Source of the DNA: Solibacillus sp. FSL H8-0523
Lineage (GTDB): Bacteria > Bacillota > Bacilli > Bacillales_A > Planococcaceae
Direction of reading: 5' to 3'
DNA length: 64,000 nt
Assembly (NCBI RefSeq): GCF_038051985.1
Contig: NZ_CP150291.1
Span: forward strand, 2,852,001 to 2,916,000
A program made the position numbers and the translations under genes. Below the pieces are notes generated by a model that made no database searches, was not told the DNA's origin, and saw only the letters and a list, made by a program, of their open reading frames with translations. Each line of letters begins with the position of its first letter. The stretch's first letter is position 1. Below, in pieces: positions 7,995-17,012 of the stretch.

Positions 7995-10553
7995 TTACTC
8001 ATTAAAATCATATGGCGAAATACCATCTATGCCAATTAGTGGATGAATGTATGGTGCTGTTTCCGTCGTTAGTTGCGTCGGCAGTGCTTCACCAATTTTA
8101 TGAGAATCTACAGTATTCAATAAGCCGAGCTGTTCTGAAGCTGGCTCTTTTGGGGCTGGCTGTGGCTTTGTTTCTGAAGGTTCTTTTTGTTGTGTTACAG
8201 GCGGAGCTGCTGCGACAGAATTTACAGTGACTTCTGTTACTAATGCCGGATTTAATCGTGCCTTTAATGTCGTTAGACGCATTAAATCATCGGTCGTTGC
8301 GAGTCCTTTTGCCAAGACGTCTGGTTCCCCACATAAAATTAAAAAGTTTTTAGCACGCGTAATACCTGTATAAAGTAAGTTACGTCGTAGCATTTTCGAA
8401 TAACCGCGCACAACTGGCATAATCACCGTTTGGAACTCTGAGCCTTGTGATTTATGAATCGAACAGCAATAGGCAAGTGTAATTTGATTTAGGTCTGGTC
8501 GTTGATACGTCACTTCAATACCATCATATGACACAACAAGGAGGTCTTGCTTTTCTACAGTTTCTTTTGCACGGATAATAGCGATGACTTCCCCCATATC
8601 CCCATTAAATACATTGTTTTCTGGCTGATTGACAAGCTGTAATACTTTATCACCAATCCGGTAAATCGTATCTCCGAACACAAGCTCTTTTCGCGTCCCA
8701 TCATTTGGATTCACGAGCTGTTGAATTTCTTTATTTAAATTATCAATCCCAGCCGGACCTCGGTACATCGGTGCAAGCACTTGAATATCACGAATGGCCT
8801 GACCCTTTGCTAATGCCCCTTTGACAACTTGCGTGACTACACTCGTCACCTGGGCACCCGCCGCTTGAATAAACGAACGATCTGACGTTTTTGCCGTTAA
8901 TGTATCTGGGACAATCCCTTTTTTAATTTGGTGCGCCATTTCGATTATCGTTGAGCCTTCCGCTTGACGATAGACGTCCGTTAATTCGACGATAGGAATT
9001 TGTTGTGAACCGAGTAAGTCCTTTAATACTTGCCCTGGACCTACAGGCGGTAGCTGATCCTGGTCGCCAACAAACACAACTTGTACATCTTCATGTAATG
9101 CTTTTAGTAACTGATGGGCAAGCCATGTATCGACCATTGACATCTCATCGATAATAATAAGACGTCCCACTACCTCACGCTCAGTCTCCTCATCCTTTTC
9201 ATGACCGTTAAATCCAAGTAAACGGTGAATTGTCATTGCGGGTAAGCCCGTTGATTCTGCTAACCGTTTCGCGGCGCGTCCTGTAGGTGCCGCTAACACA
9301 ATGGGAAACGGCTCTTCTTTTTCCGCATACGTTTTCGGATCTAGCGATAAGCCGTGTAGCTCTGCATACACTTCAACTAATCCGCGCACAACCGTAGTTT
9401 TCCCCGTACCTGGGCCACCTGTTAAAATCATAACCGCTGAGTTGAGCGCGGTTTCAATCGCTTGGGCTTGCGTTGGTGCATAGGTTACTTCATATTGTTC
9501 TTCAATATCGCCAATCGCTTTACGAATTTCGTCACTCGAGAAATTTTGCGCTAATTTATTTTTTTCTTTCAGTTCATTAATTTTACTCGCAATGCCAACC
9601 TCACTAAAATACAGGGAAGGCAAATACATACGCGTTTCTTCGCCGCAAATTTTCGATTGCTCACGCATGTCGATTGCAGCTTGTGAAATCGCTTCATATG
9701 GTATTTCAATACGTTGACTTTGCTCAAGCATCGATTTCACTTGCGGTAACACCATTTCGGCATCTAAGTAAACATGACCTTCTGACAGCGCCGCCTGTGT
9801 TAGCACATGAAAAATCGCCGCCTTAATACGATCTGGGTGATTACCGGTAATACCTAGCTTGGAGCCTAGTTCATCTGCACGAATAAAGCCGACCCCTTCA
9901 ACCTCTTCAATTAAACGGTACGGATTTTCAGTTAATAGCGTGATCGTTTCCTCGCGATACGCCTGATAAATCTTCATTCCCAGTTGTGGACCAAAGCCCC
10001 ATTCATTCAGGCGAACCATCACACGCTCAAGCCCTAAGTTTTCTTCAATCGTTTGGCGAATGTGTAACTTCTTTTCAGCTGACAAACGCGGAACGGCATC
10101 AAGCGCAGACGCGTCCTCTAAAATAATTGTGAGTGCATTGAGTCCGAGCTTTTCGACAATTATTTCGGCTGTTTTTCGACCGACCCCTGTGAATAAGTCA
10201 CTGGATAAATAATGGACAATGCCCTGCTCGGTTGTCGGTACTTCCTTTTCAAATGTTTCAATTTGAAACTGCAGTCCGTATTTTGGATGGGTTTTTACTT
10301 GCCCGGTAAAGCGGTATAGCTCGTCTTCCGTTAATTTTGGAAAATAGCCAACAACGATAATTTCCTTTTCCTCATGCTGGATATTCGTTTCTTGAATTTT
10401 GACACGAACAATGGAGTACATATTCGTTGCATTATGAAATATTGTTACGATGGGGCGACCTAAAATAAAGTTTTTATTTAGCTCGAATAAATTGAGATTT
10501 TCCGCCATTTTCATGCCACACTTTCTTTTTTCTTCGTAACGCCATTTTACCAT
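7995..10553 (-). CDS. recD2: RecD-like DNA helicase RecD2 (YrrC)
   Basis: A superfamily 1B 5'-3' helicase that works without RecBC. The N-terminal extension has a helix-hairpin-helix (TGVGRKTAEIIVEKLGL, about 122-138). Walker A TGGPGTGKTT is at about 378-387, and LIIIDEMSMVD, VGDQDQLPPVGPGQ, AYCCSIHKSQGSEF and LLYTGITRAK are the downstream helicase motifs. The 852-residue form starts at 10553 with TAGGTG five bases upstream; an ATG at 10514 (MKMAENL) is an alternative with a poorer site. A Pro/Glu-rich tail of about 60 residues follows the helicase core. Confidence 0.95.
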   Translation of the reverse strand: MVKWRYEEKRKCGMKMAENLNLFELNKNFILGRPIVTIFHNATNMYSIVRVKIQETNIQHEEKEIIVVGYFPKLTEDELYRFTGQVKTHPKYGLQFQIETFEKEVPTTEQGIVHYLSSDLFTGVGRKTAEIIVEKLGLNALTIILEDASALDAVPRLSAEKKLHIRQTIEENLGLERVMVRLNEWGFGPQLGMKIYQAYREETITLLTENPYRLIEEVEGVGFIRADELGSKLGITGNHPDRIKAAIFHVLTQAALSEGHVYLDAEMVLPQVKSMLEQSQRIEIPYEAISQAAIDMREQSKICGEETRMYLPSLYFSEVGIASKINELKEKNKLAQNFSSDEIRKAIGDIEEQYEVTYAPTQAQAIETALNSAVMILTGGPGTGKTTVVRGLVEVYAELHGLSLDPKTYAEKEEPFPIVLAAPTGRAAKRLAESTGLPAMTIHRLLGFNGHEKDEETEREVVGRLIIIDEMSMVDTWLAHQLLKALHEDVQVVFVGDQDQLPPVGPGQVLKDLLGSQQIPIVELTDVYRQAEGSTIIEMAHQIKKGIVPDTLTAKTSDRSFIQAAGAQVTSVVTQVVKGALAKGQAIRDIQVLAPMYRGPAGIDNLNKEIQQLVNPNDGTRKELVFGDTIYRIGDKVLQLVNQPENNVFNGDMGEVIAIIRAKETVEKQDLLVVSYDGIEVTYQRPDLNQITLAYCCSIHKSQGSEFQTVIMPVVRGYSKMLRRNLLYTGITRAKNFLILCGEPDVLAKGLATTDDLMRLTTLKARLNPALVTEVTVNSVAAAPPVTQQKEPSETKPQPAPKEPASEQLGLLNTVDSHKIGEALPTQLTTETAPYIHPLIGIDGISPYDFNE

Positions 10554-10658
10554 ATGGCACCTATACTGTCTTTCGGATCTGCACGTCTGATTTTTCTATT
10601 AATTCAGTGCGTTAAAATGTTATGATAGGACTATTATTTATGTAAAGGTAGTGACGTT

Positions 10659-11411
10659 ATGCAATTTAGACCGTGTATTGATTTACATGATGGAAAAGTA
10701 AAACAAATTGTCGGTAGTACTCTTGGCTACAAGGACAAAGAAGTGGTAGAAAATTTCACGTCAGAGCATGATGCATCGTATTACGCATCGTTGTTCCAGC
10801 AAAACAAGTTAACAGGTGGCCACGTTATTATGCTTGGACCTGGTAATGAACAAGCAGCCATCCGCGCATTACAGGCGTATCCAAATGGCTTACAAGTTGG
10901 CGGTGGCATTACGGCCGACAACGCAAATAAATACATAGAAGCCGGTGCGTCCCATGTTATTGTCACTTCTTATATTTTCCATGATGGCATGCTAGACCAA
11001 GCTCGCCTTGAAAAATTAGTGGCGGTAGTAGGCAAAGAAAAATTAGTCATCGATTTGAGCTGTCGTAAGCGCGACGACAAATGGTTTGTCGTAACCGATA
11101 AGTGGACGAAATTTAGTGATTTTGAAGTAAACGCCGAATCGATTAAACAAATCGAAAACTACTGCGATGAATTATTGATTCACGCAGTTGACGTAGAAGG
11201 TAAACGTAGTGGTATGCAAGAAGAATTGGTGCGTGATTTAGCCGCGTGGACGTCAATTCCGACAACGTATGCAGGCGGTGTGCGTTCACTTGACGATTTG
11301 AAAAAATTCGAGCTGATTGCTGATGGAAAATTACATGTCACAATCGGCAGTGCGTTATCCATTTTTGGTGGGGATTTAGATTATCATACAGTTGTAGCGT
11401 ATTGCAAATAA
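10659..11411 (+). CDS. hisA: HisA of the eukaryotic (His6) type
   Basis: A 250-residue phosphoribosylformimino-AICAR-ribotide isomerase-like TIM barrel. It follows the fungal/plant HIS6 pattern rather than ordinary bacterial HisA: CIDLHDGKVKQIVGSTL at the N-terminus, HVIMLGPGNEQAA, LQVGGGI, VIDLSCRK with a following W..V..KW, LIHAVDVEG, TYAGGVRS and IGSALSIFGG near the end. It stands alone, with no other his genes nearby, and would act in histidine biosynthesis. A start ATG follows AAAGGTAGTGACGTT. Its 3' end abuts a terminator arm now split by an insertion sequence. Confidence 0.9.
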   Translation: MQFRPCIDLHDGKVKQIVGSTLGYKDKEVVENFTSEHDASYYASLFQQNKLTGGHVIMLGPGNEQAAIRALQAYPNGLQVGGGITADNANKYIEAGASHVIVTSYIFHDGMLDQARLEKLVAVVGKEKLVIDLSCRKRDDKWFVVTDKWTKFSDFEVNAESIKQIENYCDELLIHAVDVEGKRSGMQEELVRDLAAWTSIPTTYAGGVRSLDDLKKFELIADGKLHVTIGSALSIFGGDLDYHTVVAYCK

Positions 11412-11427
11412 TAAAAAGACGACGAGC
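11411..11427 (+). terminator. Left arm of a terminator split by the IS element
   Basis: ATAAAAAGACGACGAGC is the exact reverse complement of 12879-12895. Removing the IS and one target copy rebuilds a 17-bp stem with loop TCGGT, a bidirectional terminator for hisA and the catalase gene. In the present sequence the arms are about 1.45 kb apart. Confidence 0.85.
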
Positions 11428-11428
11428 T
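11426..11428. repeat. Left target-site duplication (GCT)
   Basis: GCT directly precedes the left IS end and is repeated directly after the right end (12872-12874). A 3-bp duplication is usual for IS3/IS150-type elements. Confidence 0.8.
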
Positions 11429-11454
11429 TGAAGTGACCCCTAAAAGTTAGACAC
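11429..11454 (+). repeat. Left terminal inverted repeat of the IS
   Basis: The 26 bases begin TGAAGTGACC and end GTTAGACAC. Aligned to the reverse complement of the right end, they match at the outer TGAA, the central CCC and the inner nine bases. Confidence 0.8.
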
Positions 11455-11465
11455 GGTTATTTCAT

Positions 11466-12272
11466 CTAGGCAGCTTGAGTAAACTGAGTTCGGTATTCTA
11501 CCGGACTCAGTTTTAATTTTGCCTTGATTCGTTTTGTATTGTAACTCATGTATTTTTCTAGCTCTTCTTTAAACTGTTCGACATTTTCAAATTCCTTCAA
11601 GTAAAGAAATTCTGATTTCATAATGCCAAAGAAGTTTTCCATTACGGAATTATCGTGACAATTCCCTTTACGAGACATACTCTGCACAATTCCTCGTGCT
11701 TGAAGCGTATGACGATACTGTTTCATTTGATAATGCCAACCTTGGTCAGAATGCATCAGGAGCTGGTGTTCCTCTGGCAAGTGTTCTAACGCCCTCTCCA
11801 ACATCTCCGAAACCAAAGTATACGTTGGTCTTGAGCCAATTGTATACGTGATGATTTCGCCATTAAATAAGTCTAATACAGGCGATAAATAAAGCTTTTC
11901 GCCAAACAATTTAAACTCTGTAATGTCTGTTACCCACTTTTCATTTGGCGCTTCAGCTATAAAGTTACGTTCTAAAATGTTTGGCGCAATTTTACCTACT
12001 GTCCCTTTATACGACTTATATTTTTTCATACGCACGATGCATTTTAAACCGAGCGCTTTCATGAGTCGCTGTACTTTCTTATGATTCACTTTTTGCCCAC
12101 GATTCGCTAGCTCATCACGAATACGACGATAGCCATACCGACCTTCGTGTTCGTTATAAATCGCTTGAATTTCTACTTTTAGCTCGGCGTCTGGATCCGG
12201 TCGATTTATCTTCTTCACTAAATCGTAGTACGTGCTACGTGGAATTTCTGCGAATGCCACAAGCGCCTTCAC
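11466..12272 (-). CDS. IS3-family transposase OrfB (DDE integrase core)
   Basis: A 268-residue catalytic half of the transposase. The HTH_21 region YGYRRIRDELANRG precedes the rve core, with the DDE triad in WVTDITEF, MHSDQGWHY and NSVMENFFG. The frame stays open upstream of the GTG at 12272 (reading VKVIYELRHKYSVKALV). OrfB is therefore probably made mainly as an OrfAB fusion by -1 frameshifting near the end of orfA, where a Lys AAG codon in CCAAAGAAG could slip back to AAA (about 12318-12323). Confidence 0.95.
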   Translation of the reverse strand: MKALVAFAEIPRSTYYDLVKKINRPDPDAELKVEIQAIYNEHEGRYGYRRIRDELANRGQKVNHKKVQRLMKALGLKCIVRMKKYKSYKGTVGKIAPNILERNFIAEAPNEKWVTDITEFKLFGEKLYLSPVLDLFNGEIITYTIGSRPTYTLVSEMLERALEHLPEEHQLLMHSDQGWHYQMKQYRHTLQARGIVQSMSRKGNCHDNSVMENFFGIMKSEFLYLKEFENVEQFKEELEKYMSYNTKRIKAKLKLSPVEYRTQFTQAA

Positions 12273-12304
12273 CGAGTATTTATGCCTTAATTCATAGATG
12301 ACCT

Positions 12305-12817
12305 TTACTTTGTCTTCTTTGGTGATGTTTCCTTGGCTTGAACTAAGGCGTTCAACTTTTTTAAATACTCGTTTTCCATACGTAGACGGTCGATTTCAGC
12401 TTGAAGCGCTTCTGGTGAGCCTTCTACTGGTGCTTGTTTTGGTTGTTTCTTTGTTTCTTTTTTCATGGATGGACGCCCCTTTTTCTTTGATTGAAGGGCA
12501 TCGAATCCTTTTGTTTCAAACTGTTTTCGCCATTGACGTATGGTTGATGGTGCAGCTATGCCGAAGATAGCCGCTGTTTCAAGTGAGGACGTACCGTTTT
12601 CAATCATGAAGTTTAGTACGTCTAGTTTAAACTGTGCTGAATAATTTGTATATTGTTTTATAAATGCATTTATGCCTTGAAGCTCGTACTGTTTCACCCA
12701 TTTTGGAAGCGCGTTATGATCTACTCCTATTGATCGAGTGATTTCACAATAACTTTCTTTCCCTTCCAAATAGCGTAAAGCTGCCTGTAATTTTTCTTCT
12801 GCGGTAAATTTCGCCAT
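12305..12817 (-). CDS. IS3-family transposase OrfA (helix-turn-helix)
   Basis: About 170 residues with two helix-turn-helix repeats (KLQAALRYLEGKESYCEITR and SSLETAAIFGIAAPSTIRQW) and a C-terminal leucine-zipper-like segment (LQAEIDRLRMENEYLKKLNAL). It binds the IS ends and dimerises with OrfB. The start ATG at 12817 follows GGAGGTG by about nine bases. Confidence 0.93.
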   Translation of the reverse strand: MAKFTAEEKLQAALRYLEGKESYCEITRSIGVDHNALPKWVKQYELQGINAFIKQYTNYSAQFKLDVLNFMIENGTSSLETAAIFGIAAPSTIRQWRKQFETKGFDALQSKKKGRPSMKKETKKQPKQAPVEGSPEALQAEIDRLRMENEYLKKLNALVQAKETSPKKTK

Positions 12818-12845
12818 ATAAAAACTGCACCTCCAATTGTTAGAT

Positions 12846-12871
12846 GTGTCTAACAATTGGGGTGCAGTTCA
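12846..12871 (-). repeat. Right terminal inverted repeat of the IS
   Basis: Its reverse complement begins TGAACTGCAC and ends GTTAGACAC, matching the left end. The orfA ribosome binding site lies just inside it. Confidence 0.8.
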
Positions 12872-12874
12872 GCT
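12872..12874. repeat. Right target-site duplication (GCT)
   Basis: Second copy of the 3-bp target site, directly after the right IS end. Confidence 0.8.
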
Positions 12875-12878
12875 CGGT

Positions 12879-12895
12879 GCTCGTCGTCTTTTTAT
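12879..12895 (-). terminator. Right arm of the split terminator
   Basis: GCTCGTCGTCTTTTTAT is the exact complement of the arm at 11411-11427 and overlaps the catalase stop codon. Alone it cannot fold, so the catalase transcript now probably runs into the IS, unless the 1.4-kb separated arms still pair. Confidence 0.8.
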
Positions 12896-13785
12896 AAGTT
12901 TGCCATTAATCGTTTCGCTATCATTTGATATTCCTCAGGACCAATTCCCGGCGCAAATTCTTCTGGTAACTCGTTTAAATCTGGAATTTTCGCGCCCTTT
13001 GGTGTGCCCTCTTTTACAATAAGAGGCGCGTTCGTCATTGGATGTGGACCTTTCCAAATTTTATCGATATCTTGATAGTCCCCAACATAATTCCATGTAA
13101 ACAGCACATTGCCGTAGCCGCGCTCCTCATATTTTCTTGCTTGATCGAATACATGATTATCAAGACTTGGAATCGGTAGCATCCTTGTGACATCGAGTCC
13201 CGTTGCCATTTCAAGCGCTTTGGCATAGGCAATGATATGCACCCCACCACGTACGAGCAAATAACCAATCATTTCACGTGCGGTTGGATGATCCGTCATT
13301 TCAAACACCCTCATTTTATGCGTACGCGCTCCACATTCCAAGAAGAAATTATGCAGCAGGTCGAGCACTAAATTGCCACTTGAAAACACATATTCGCCGT
13401 TCCACGGTTTGCCCATTGAATCGACAGGAAGTGCCGTTTGCGCTGCAGCAATAAAACTTTGGGTATTCCGCATATTTTTCGCATTTTGCATAGGTGCAAT
13501 ATTCGGCACACCCGGAAACGAACTGTTCTTACTAAGTAAATTAATCGTATTGGCAACTAACTCAACATGCCCAAATTCCTCTGCCGTAATGCTTGCCACA
13601 AGATCATAAAATGGTTTGAGCTTCTTTTTCCCACGGAAGTTAAAAGATTGGTACATATAATTATTAAGCGTCGACATTTCACCAAATTTACCACCAAGTA
13701 GTTCCTGAACTGCGCTCGCCGCATTCGCGTCCCCGTATTCTACTTGTGGCAAATCAATTAACAAGCGATTAACTCGTTGAAACAA
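12892..13785 (-). CDS. Manganese catalase, YdbD-like
   Basis: A di-manganese, ferritin-like catalase that breaks down H2O2; relatives are YdbD and the spore coat protein CotJC of Bacillus. Metal-binding carboxylates and histidines are visible in YQSFNFRGKKKLKPFYDLVA, TAEEFGHVELVANTINLL, FLECGARTHKMRVFEMTD and VRGGVHIIAYAKALE. I place the start at TTG 13785 (MFQRVNRLLIDLPQV), nine bases after a strong AGGAGG that lies inside the longer reading frame opening at GTG 13806. Confidence 0.92.
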   Translation of the reverse strand: MFQRVNRLLIDLPQVEYGDANAASAVQELLGGKFGEMSTLNNYMYQSFNFRGKKKLKPFYDLVASITAEEFGHVELVANTINLLSKNSSFPGVPNIAPMQNAKNMRNTQSFIAAAQTALPVDSMGKPWNGEYVFSSGNLVLDLLHNFFLECGARTHKMRVFEMTDHPTAREMIGYLLVRGGVHIIAYAKALEMATGLDVTRMLPIPSLDNHVFDQARKYEERGYGNVLFTWNYVGDYQDIDKIWKGPHPMTNAPLIVKEGTPKGAKIPDLNELPEEFAPGIGPEEYQMIAKRLMANL

Positions 13786-13839
13786 ACTTGCACCCCTCCT
13801 ACTCACAAAAGCATATGCCAGTAGAAGCTGTGCTATACC

Positions 13840-14061
13840 TTAGTCTTTACGATTTGCAAACGGTGTAACCCACACAATTTGATCGGTACGAATGTAGAAG
13901 GGAGTGCGGCATACATCGAGCAAAATATAATCCGGACAGACAGCTGCTAAAATACCATGCTGTACATGATTCCCTGTTTGTTGGACAGCGACCATTTGCC
14001 CTAAATAATGCTGAATGGCATCGAGCCAATAGGCATTTGAAAAATTATTCATTTGTACCAA
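13840..14061 (-). CDS. DUF2642 family protein, spore-associated type
   Basis: A 73-residue protein of the DUF2642/YuzF class (YLGQMVAVQQTGNHVQHGILAAVCPDYILLD and WVTPF at the end). Family members occur in spore formers; the function is unknown to me. The start is TTG 14061, seven bases after AGGAG; the ATG at 14052 is too far from that site. The Shine-Dalgarno lies in the 3' arm of the terminator that follows dtd. Confidence 0.8.
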   Translation of the reverse strand: MVQMNNFSNAYWLDAIQHYLGQMVAVQQTGNHVQHGILAAVCPDYILLDVCRTPFYIRTDQIVWVTPFANRKD

Positions 14062-14112
14062 AAAATCACTCCTTTACTTGCATACCCTACAATATGCACA
14101 AAAGGAGTGATT
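14059..14112 (-). terminator. Terminator of dtd that also carries the next gene's ribosome binding site
   Basis: AATCACTCCTTT (14064-14075) pairs with AAAGGAGTGATT (14101-14112), a perfect 12-bp stem with an inner TGCATA/TATGCA pairing. On the minus strand it is followed by six T. The same minus-strand AAAGGAGTGA near the T run is the Shine-Dalgarno of the DUF2642 gene. Confidence 0.8.
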
Positions 14113-14115
14113 CGT
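14088..14115 (-). promoter_or_regulatory. Possible sigma-K-type promoter for the DUF2642 gene
   Basis: On the minus strand CATATTGTA (14096-14088) fits the sigma-K -10 form CATAnnnTA, with an AC pair 17 bases upstream (14115-14114). It lies in the loop side of the dtd terminator. A transcript from here would avoid the full hairpin and leave the ribosome binding site free. This rests on consensus matching only. Confidence 0.35.
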
Positions 14116-14122
14116 TCGTCTA

Positions 14123-14569
14123 TTATTTTGGTTTTGACTCAACAATGATCGTTACAGGACCATCATTAACTAAAGCAACATCCATCATAGCCCCAAAAAT
14201 ACCGGTTTCCACATGTAAACCATGTGTTGTCAGCTCTTTGTTAAAGGCGTGCCACAGGGGCTCTGCTTGCTCAGGTCGCGCGGCTTCGATAAAGCTCGGA
14301 CGCTTCCCTTTTTTTGTATCCGCATATAACGTAAATTGTGAAACCGATAAAATTGACCCACCAACTTCATGGATGGCACGGTTCATCTTACCTTCTTCGT
14401 CTTCCCAAATACGTAAATCGGCAATTTTTTTTGCGACATATTGAATGTCTTCGATTGTATCGCTATGTGTAATACCTACTAATAAGACATAGCCTTTATC
14501 AATAGCACCGGTAATTTGGTCATCAACCGTTACCGATGCATTTTTTGAACGTTGTAATACGACTCGCAT
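14123..14569 (-). CDS. dtd: D-aminoacyl-tRNA deacylase
   Basis: A 148-residue editing enzyme that removes D-amino acids (and glycine from tRNA-Ala) in the cytoplasm. [16 protein letters not shown], the SQFTLYAD motif (about 77-84) and the C-terminal NDGPVTI cross-subunit motif are all intact. It lies just downstream of rel, as in Bacillus. Confidence 0.97.
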   Translation of the reverse strand: MRVVLQRSKNASVTVDDQITGAIDKGYVLLVGITHSDTIEDIQYVAKKIADLRIWEDEEGKMNRAIHEVGGSILSVSQFTLYADTKKGKRPSFIEAARPEQAEPLWHAFNKELTTHGLHVETGIFGAMMDVALVNDGPVTIIVESKPK

Positions 14570-14588
14570 AGGGGTCCCCTTCTATCTC

Positions 14589-16784
14589 TTAATTAATTAC
14601 GCGCTGTACCGAATAGATATCCGGTAGTTGCTTTATTTTTTCTACGACTTTATGCAGTCCAGAAATATTTGAAATCGCAATCGTTAAATGAATCGTTGCA
14701 ATCTTATCGCGGTCTGCACGGCCTGTTACAGCTAAAATATTCGTTTTTGCTTCACTTACCGCATGCATGACATCATTTAATACACCTGGGCGGTCATACG
14801 CTGAAATTTCAATATCAACTGGGTACTCTTTACGAATTTGCGTTCCAGCATTTTCCCACTCAACTTCAATTAAGCGCTCTACATTTTCGTCTTCTTGAAT
14901 GTTTGGACAATCTGCGCGGTGGACTGATACGCCTCGCCCTTTTGTAATGAAGCCAACAATTTCATCTCCTGGTACGGGTGTACAACAGCGTGATAAACGA
15001 ATTAATAAGTTATCAATACCCTTTACGACAACTCCTGATTCCGTACGTTTTTTCGGCGAATTATTGTTCATATTTTTGACGATTTTTTCAAATGCCTCTT
15101 CTTGCTCGCGCTCTTTACGCATTTTTTCAGCAAGGCGGTTGACGATTTGTTGTGCGGTAATGCCACCGACACCTACTGCTGCATAAAGATCGTCTTCATG
15201 TGTATAGTTGAATTTCTCAATAACACGTTTAATATTTTCAGTCGTTAAGACTTCTTTTAGATCAAACTCTTGTGCCTTAATTTCTTTTTCAACAAGCTCT
15301 TTACCTTTCACGACACTGTCTTCGCGTACATGCTTTTTAAAGAACTGTTTAATTTTATTTTTGGCCTGGCTACTTTGGGCAATTTTAATCCAATCACGGC
15401 TTGGCCCAAACGACTGTTTCGATGTAAGCACTTCAATGATATCACCCGTTTTTAACGGCGTATCCAGTGGCACCATCTTCCCATTTACTTTGGCACCAAT
15501 TGTTTTGTTGCCGACTTCTGAGTGGACACGGTACGCAAAGTCAATTGGTACTGAGCCTGCTGGTAATTCGATGACGTCCCCTTTTGGAGAGAACACATAC
15601 ACCATGTCTGAGAATAAATCGAATTTCAGTGACTCCATAAATTCCGCAGCGTTTGATGATTCATTTTGGAACTCTAAAATTTCACGGAACCAAGTTAATT
15701 TTTGATCGATGTTTTCGGTATTGTGCTCAACGGTTTTTCCTTCTTTATAAGCCCAGTGCGCGGCGATACCAAATTCAGCAATTTTATGCATTTCTTTTGT
15801 GCGAATTTGTACTTCAAGTGGATCTCCGTATGGCCCAATGACAGTTGTATGCAGTGATTGATATAAGTTTTGCTTCGGCATGGCGATATAATCTTTAAAG
15901 CGACCTGGCATCGGTTTCCACAATGTATGGATAATCCCGATTACCGCGTAGCAATCCTTAATACTGTCGACTAAAATACGTACGGCAAGCAGGTCATAAA
16001 TTTCGTTGAACTGTTTCTTTTGCAGTACCATCTTACGGTAAATACTATATAAATGCTTCGGACGACCGTAAACATCGGCGTCGATTTCAACTTCTTCTAA
16101 TTGTGAATGAATTTCGTCCATCACATTATCTAGGTACGCTTCACGTTCGTCACGCTTTTTCTTCATTAAACTCACGATGCGGTAATATTGCTGTGGGTTT
16201 AAATAGCGTAGCGCGGTATCTTCTAGCTCCCACTTCACCTTTGAAATTCCTAGACGATGAGCAAGTGGCGCAAAAATTTCTAATGTTTCTTGAGAAATAC
16301 GTCGTTGCTTTTCTGCCGGCAGGTGCTTTAAGGTACGCATATTGTGTAGACGGTCCGCTAATTTAATCAAAATGACACGAATGTCCTGTGCCATTGCGAC
16401 GAACATTTTACGGTGATTTTCCGCTTGTTGTTCTTCTTTAGACATGTATTTAATTTTTCCGAGCTTCGTTACACCATCAACTAATTTCGCGACTTCTTCA
16501 CTGAATTCATTGACTAAGTCTTCTCGTGTCACTTCTGTGTCTTCCACGACATCGTGTAAAAAGCCTGCTGCAACTGTTGCTGGATCCATTTGCAGTTCAG
16601 CTAAGATGCCTGCAACCTGTACCGGATGAATAATGTACGGTTCTCCAGAGCTACGGAACTGCTCTTTATGTGATTCCTTTGCAAGCTCGTACGCTTTTTC
16701 GACAAAGGCAACATGTTCTTCATTCATATACGATTTAACGAGCTCGAAAACATCTTCGGGCGCCATTATTTGTTCTTTCGCCAT
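14589..16784 (-). CDS. rel: Bifunctional (p)ppGpp synthetase/hydrolase Rel
   Basis: The stringent-response enzyme, 731 residues. The HD hydrolase domain has H53 and H77-D78 ([11 protein letters not shown]), and GFLHDV and MRTLKHLP are present. A synthetase domain ([22 protein letters not shown]), a TGS domain ([22 protein letters not shown]), a Cys-containing helical region ([17 protein letters not shown]) and a C-terminal ACT domain follow. The ATG at 16784 has AGGTGG upstream. Confidence 0.97.
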   Translation of the reverse strand: MAKEQIMAPEDVFELVKSYMNEEHVAFVEKAYELAKESHKEQFRSSGEPYIIHPVQVAGILAELQMDPATVAAGFLHDVVEDTEVTREDLVNEFSEEVAKLVDGVTKLGKIKYMSKEEQQAENHRKMFVAMAQDIRVILIKLADRLHNMRTLKHLPAEKQRRISQETLEIFAPLAHRLGISKVKWELEDTALRYLNPQQYYRIVSLMKKKRDEREAYLDNVMDEIHSQLEEVEIDADVYGRPKHLYSIYRKMVLQKKQFNEIYDLLAVRILVDSIKDCYAVIGIIHTLWKPMPGRFKDYIAMPKQNLYQSLHTTVIGPYGDPLEVQIRTKEMHKIAEFGIAAHWAYKEGKTVEHNTENIDQKLTWFREILEFQNESSNAAEFMESLKFDLFSDMVYVFSPKGDVIELPAGSVPIDFAYRVHSEVGNKTIGAKVNGKMVPLDTPLKTGDIIEVLTSKQSFGPSRDWIKIAQSSQAKNKIKQFFKKHVREDSVVKGKELVEKEIKAQEFDLKEVLTTENIKRVIEKFNYTHEDDLYAAVGVGGITAQQIVNRLAEKMRKEREQEEAFEKIVKNMNNNSPKKRTESGVVVKGIDNLLIRLSRCCTPVPGDEIVGFITKGRGVSVHRADCPNIQEDENVERLIEVEWENAGTQIRKEYPVDIEISAYDRPGVLNDVMHAVSEAKTNILAVTGRADRDKIATIHLTIAISNISGLHKVVEKIKQLPDIYSVQRVIN

Positions 16785-16931
16785 AGTTTGTCCACCTTGT
16801 TTCTTATTTTCACGTTAAGTATAAATTCAATTGTATAAAAAATGTCTAGTAAATGTAAAGACACGTGGGCATATAGTTTTGCAGAATTGCGAAATTTGTA
16901 GAAATAATGAACGGAAATTTGGAGGCAAATT

Positions 16932-16964
16932 AAAAAACTACCCTGCACAAATATACAGAGTAGT
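16932..16964 (-). terminator. Terminator of apt
   Basis: ACTACCCTG (16938-16946) pairs with CAGAGTAGT (16956-16964) through nine base pairs including one G-U. On the minus strand the stem runs into six T. Confidence 0.7.
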
Positions 16965-17012
16965 CTCTTAAAATCAATAATTTAATTCAGCTGGGATTGA
17001 ACCTCAATTAAA

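Larger units (their letters stand above)
11429..12871 (-). mobile_element. IS3-family (IS150-type) insertion sequence
   Basis: A complete 1443-bp element with two overlapping-logic ORFs (orfA 12305-12817, orfB 11466-12272) on the minus strand. Imperfect 26-bp terminal inverted repeats (11429-11454 and 12846-12871) share the TGAA end and the inner GTTAGACAC. The flanking GCT duplication fixes the ends. Both genes look intact, so the element may be active. It landed in the loop of the hisA/catalase terminator without damaging either gene. Confidence 0.9.
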
